Shown in pieces: positions 7,401-8,512 of a stretch of DNA of 8,512 bases. This stretch comes from Helicobacteraceae bacterium (GTDB lineage Bacteria; Campylobacterota; Campylobacteria; Campylobacterales; Sulfurimonadaceae), in assembly GCA_947497635.1 (NCBI GenBank), contig CANMHZ010000040.1, positions 1-8,512 on the forward strand, written 5' to 3'. Numbering within the stretch: the first letter of the stretch is position 1; every line of letters begins with the position of its first letter. The position numbers and the translations under genes were made by a program. The notes beneath the pieces are model-generated. The model did not search any database. It saw nothing but the letters and a program-made list of their open reading frames with translations, and had not been told where the DNA came from.

Positions 7401-8512
7401 TACCAATAATTGAAGTTGCTGAACTGGTCGTTCCAACATTAAAGGTATCAATATCGACCCCTATGGTATTGGCACAACTAGGATTACGTGTCGTAACATT
7501 GACCCCTTCAATCTGTTCACTGGAGTTAAAAACATTACTCCCTAGCGATTGTGCCGTATTCGTATTGTCAGTCATGGTAACACTGTCTGAGAGTGAAATA
7601 TCCCCCTCTCCGCCAAAGAGCAAGAATTTCGAGTTTACATCTCCACTTGTTGGAGTCAAAAACCCTGATAAGGTTACCGGTTTGTTGTTATAAATTCCGT
7701 CTGTTCCGCTTGCCCCTTTGTAAATACCCATAAAGCCATCGTATACTGAAATATTTTTGAGAGATGCCGTTTGATCTTTATAGACGATCACCAATGACCA
7801 AGCACCGTATCCATTACTCATCTCCTCAGCATTAACATTAGCAGCCCAATACGTCCCTTCTAATCCCGCTTTTACATAATCGGTGACATCTGCCACCCCT
7901 TGATACTCAAATTGGCTGGTTGTCCAGTTGAATTTGCTTGGGTCTGTCTGAATGGTAACATAATCACTCATTGTCGGTGTTTTAAATAGGACACTTTGCC
8001 CATTTGCTTTTTTAGAGGAGGAGCTATTCAAACGCCCCTGCCAATACAACCCCGCCCATTCGATATCATCAGCCACAATATTATCGGGAAGTGATAAATT
8101 AGCCGAGGTTGAATTTAATCGAGTAAAGGTTGATGTCGCCGTATCTTTAGTGGCAAATTTGAGCGTTAAATTATTATTATTGGTTGTCGCCGGAGCACAT
8201 TGCGTTCCGCTTAGCATGATTGAGTTCCCGATAATTTGCATATTACCATTTATATTTGCATTAAACGTTTTTGTAAAATCACGTGTATTAGGATTCGATG
8301 TATTGATGGAACATGAAGCAAGCTGGCTTTGATACGTTTTTCCACTTTTTGTGTATTGAGCAACATATTCCATTGTTGAGAGACTAAAGCCGAATCCAGT
8401 TTGATCATAAATAGTATGTGATTCACTCGTCCCCCACGTCGAAGAGGTATCTGGACGATAGACGATACCTTTATTATACGTACCGCTAAAATTAAAATTT
8501 GAACCAAATGAC
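4465..8512 (-). CDS. Large Asn/Ser/Thr-rich probable secreted or surface protein (N-terminus outside window)
   Basis: The frame stays open from the window edge to the TAA at 4467-4465, at least 1348 codons. The ATG at 8373-8371 is not the start: 46 more in-frame codons lie upstream without a stop, and no Shine-Dalgarno sequence precedes it. I do not recognise the family with confidence. Visible elements from the N-terminal side: a beta-rich region with IEWAGLYWQG (8035-8064), NGYGAWSLVIVY (7780-7815) and VYDGF (7732-7746), a pattern seen in bacterial surface proteins; a DUF11-like stretch (about 7120-7308); a Gly/Asn-rich stretch (about 6200-6300); a Cys cluster (6142-6183); two modules opening with an RPxxF motif (6106-6129 and 5581-5604); HIDTESWLWY (4675-4704); and a Ser/Thr/Asn/Lys-rich tail (about 4495-4580). 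Scattered Cys, high Asn/Ser/Thr and absence of membrane helices or catalytic motifs suggest an extracytoplasmic, multi-domain structural or adhesive role. That is inference, as the signal peptide would lie outside the window. It converges on the signalling operon and is transcribed independently. Confidence 0.93.
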   Translation of the reverse strand, partial: SFGSNFNFSGTYNKGIVYRPDTSSTWGTSESHTIYDQTGFGFSLSTMEYVAQYTKSGKTYQSQLASCSINTSNPNTRDFTKTFNANINGNMQIIGNSIMLSGTQCAPATTNNNNLTLKFATKDTATSTFTRLNSTSANLSLPDNIVADDIEWAGLYWQGRLNSSSSKKANGQSVLFKTPTMSDYVTIQTDPSKFNWTTSQFEYQGVADVTDYVKAGLEGTYWAANVNAEEMSNGYGAWSLVIVYKDQTASLKNISVYDGFMGIYKGASGTDGIYNNKPVTLSGFLTPTSGDVNSKFLLFGGEGDISLSDSVTMTDNTNTAQSLGSNVFNSSEQIEGVNVTTRNPSCANTIGVDIDTFNVGTTSSATSIIGNAQTATTVTLSSGGDEYFPGVFAFSTELYTPDVCYTEDVSFNNALVTSTHIPSSGDTVTYDVGITNKNNEVAKKVAIEKVFDKPREMTYVASSMSIAPIPGTSYAIRTDATSDLDTAGFYSDTNTTKFLLGVGASSSMGGDIAKNALTKFKYNARIGDQNASENIYLVSYRNDQLGIDFTGLPIRKCSDFNNSFGVAYNSNSGGFNIVDPLLNTGSALNADSTSVKYNLPTQIANRPTNLKIVSFDPVNLDKVKATNAMLAVEIIDLSPYSDSITACNTADSNITSRAWVLMGNSATNVTNVDFNKDIFGTGFNTGVTEDSFYGNVRKNAAFRISWNVVNDNNDTLKIETLGANSYKLANFPSYGGASCNTGFVPPNGNSGAITAWCGSNGNGGGNSGMTADELHVCMECVYGLKTNKVCSRDNFTIRPEAFNLQIKDPTGLISAAHDANLSAGYSYRMDLNATNHKNSNSTAGYTIDQNTTMLWSTNGHVVTGCNDVNDQNLSFSFINGTVTNKMYHYDNVGRYELKIRDTNWTEADQATPAHHIGTHWQTGGDCVSGSDIVPVYNSSSTYDANMVGCDISSSHLKNSSPTTVYNDYNLTFRPYTFDISTIQMTKGAGFTTDIKNNNNVWTYMHDLKTSNQMGVRYSGEIKALGQGNEMLNNFVSNCYAESVNLDANLTFPTVYQYPTGTFWRYRFQEKDTNGNLWRDTNASVLSPVSNSSSPYVSIPSTSFLKDKNGTINFDLTVNFDRNQTTPFNPIMLQMQNLQIKCQTSGNCSSLATSKINYLPDTNLTTNSNTTFVYGRIIPRDIRVFGNTADAIANGWYEVYNTPTLAGTVLSPSRNDAQWYINKLHNDTTDGNALVTQVPAGSLPTSTTYTNGVKSYTFAPPTTIPFSAKAHIDTESWLWYGQTALTYSDPSGTNLNCLTHPCFNISIVPPIGSSGSMKTTTTNSSTNSKSSKLTTVSGGLTYDYAPAVQ
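5020..7038 (-). other. Cluster of 16 Asp-X-Asn-X-Ser/Thr sequons in the large protein
   Basis: Sixteen motifs matching the extended bacterial N-glycosylation sequon (D/E-X-N-X-S/T, X not Pro) known for Campylobacter PglB occur in this part of the large protein. All 16 have Asp at -2. None was found in the roughly 490 residues before it or the roughly 185 after it. Several resemble the preferred DQNAT: DQNAS (6916-6930), DQNTT (5956-5970), DQNLS (5890-5904), DLNAT (6010-6024). Occupancy by glycan cannot be read from the DNA. Confidence 0.6.
5581..6129 (-). repeat. Two diverged modules, each opening with an RPxxF motif
   Basis: Within the large protein FTIRPEAF (6106-6129) and LTFRPYTF (5581-5604) sit 175 codons apart. 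Both are followed by a beta-type stretch, a sequence around a Tyr-rich strand, and later a Cys. This suggests a duplicated domain, but divergence is high and the duplication is inferred from a few anchor residues, not from alignment. The second module continues past the marked start towards about 5100. Confidence 0.4.

Noticed and set aside
8371..8373. ATG as the start of the large minus-strand gene
   Set aside because: The frame is open for 46 further codons to the window edge, the upstream codons read as the same kind of protein, and no Shine-Dalgarno sequence lies before this ATG.
4465..8512. MSHA pilus protein MshQ (DUF6701-like) identity for the large protein
   Set aside because: The Cys followed by an RPxxF stretch recalls MshQ-type proteins, but the C-terminal part does not show the pattern I would expect and no pilus genes are in the window, so I did not name it.
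1..8512. CRISPR array, tRNA, rRNA or insertion sequence
   Set aside because: No regularly spaced direct repeats, tRNA-like folds, rRNA segments or transposase motifs were seen on either strand.

Overview
This 8.5 kb window suggests a member of the Campylobacterota (Epsilonproteobacteria), perhaps Sulfuricurvum or Sulfurimonas-like. The basis is the moderately AT-rich composition, the style of the NIT-sensor hybrid kinase with a single-domain response regulator, and a cluster of Asp-X-Asn-X-Ser/Thr motifs like those glycosylated by PglB in this phylum. The assignment is inference; no rRNA or marker gene is present.

Layout: (1) 1-504, + strand, the 3' end of a gene whose product ends in an Hpt-like helical domain after an acidic Glu/Pro/Val-rich linker; (2) 517-3804, + strand, a 1095-residue membrane hybrid histidine kinase with a NIT sensor, HisKA, HATPase_c, a degenerate receiver, a canonical receiver, an acidic linker and a second degenerate receiver; (3) 3819-4196, + strand, a 125-residue CheY-like response regulator. 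Gaps of 12 and 14 bases, each holding a Shine-Dalgarno sequence, point to one signalling operon. (4) 4197-4464 is a 268-base convergent intergenic region with hairpins close to both stop codons. (5) 4465-8512, - strand, the 3' part (at least 1348 codons) of a very large Asn/Ser/Thr/Cys-rich protein, probably secreted or on the surface; its start lies outside the window.

How the parts may work together: the kinase probably senses a periplasmic ligand (NIT domains bind nitrate or nitrite in characterised cases) and passes phosphate through H400 to the receiver at D823 and/or to the CheY-like protein at D59. The Hpt-like domain would be the expected relay intermediate, but it has Ser where the phosphorylatable His should be, and two of the three receiver domains of the kinase lack key residues. 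Several modules therefore look kept for binding or regulation rather than phosphotransfer. No DNA-binding or enzymatic output domain is visible in the window.

The large minus-strand protein has no confidently recognised family. Its most striking property is 16 D-X-N-X-S/T sequons confined to its middle half, which makes it a candidate heavily N-glycosylated protein. A functional link between it and the signalling operon is not shown by the sequence.
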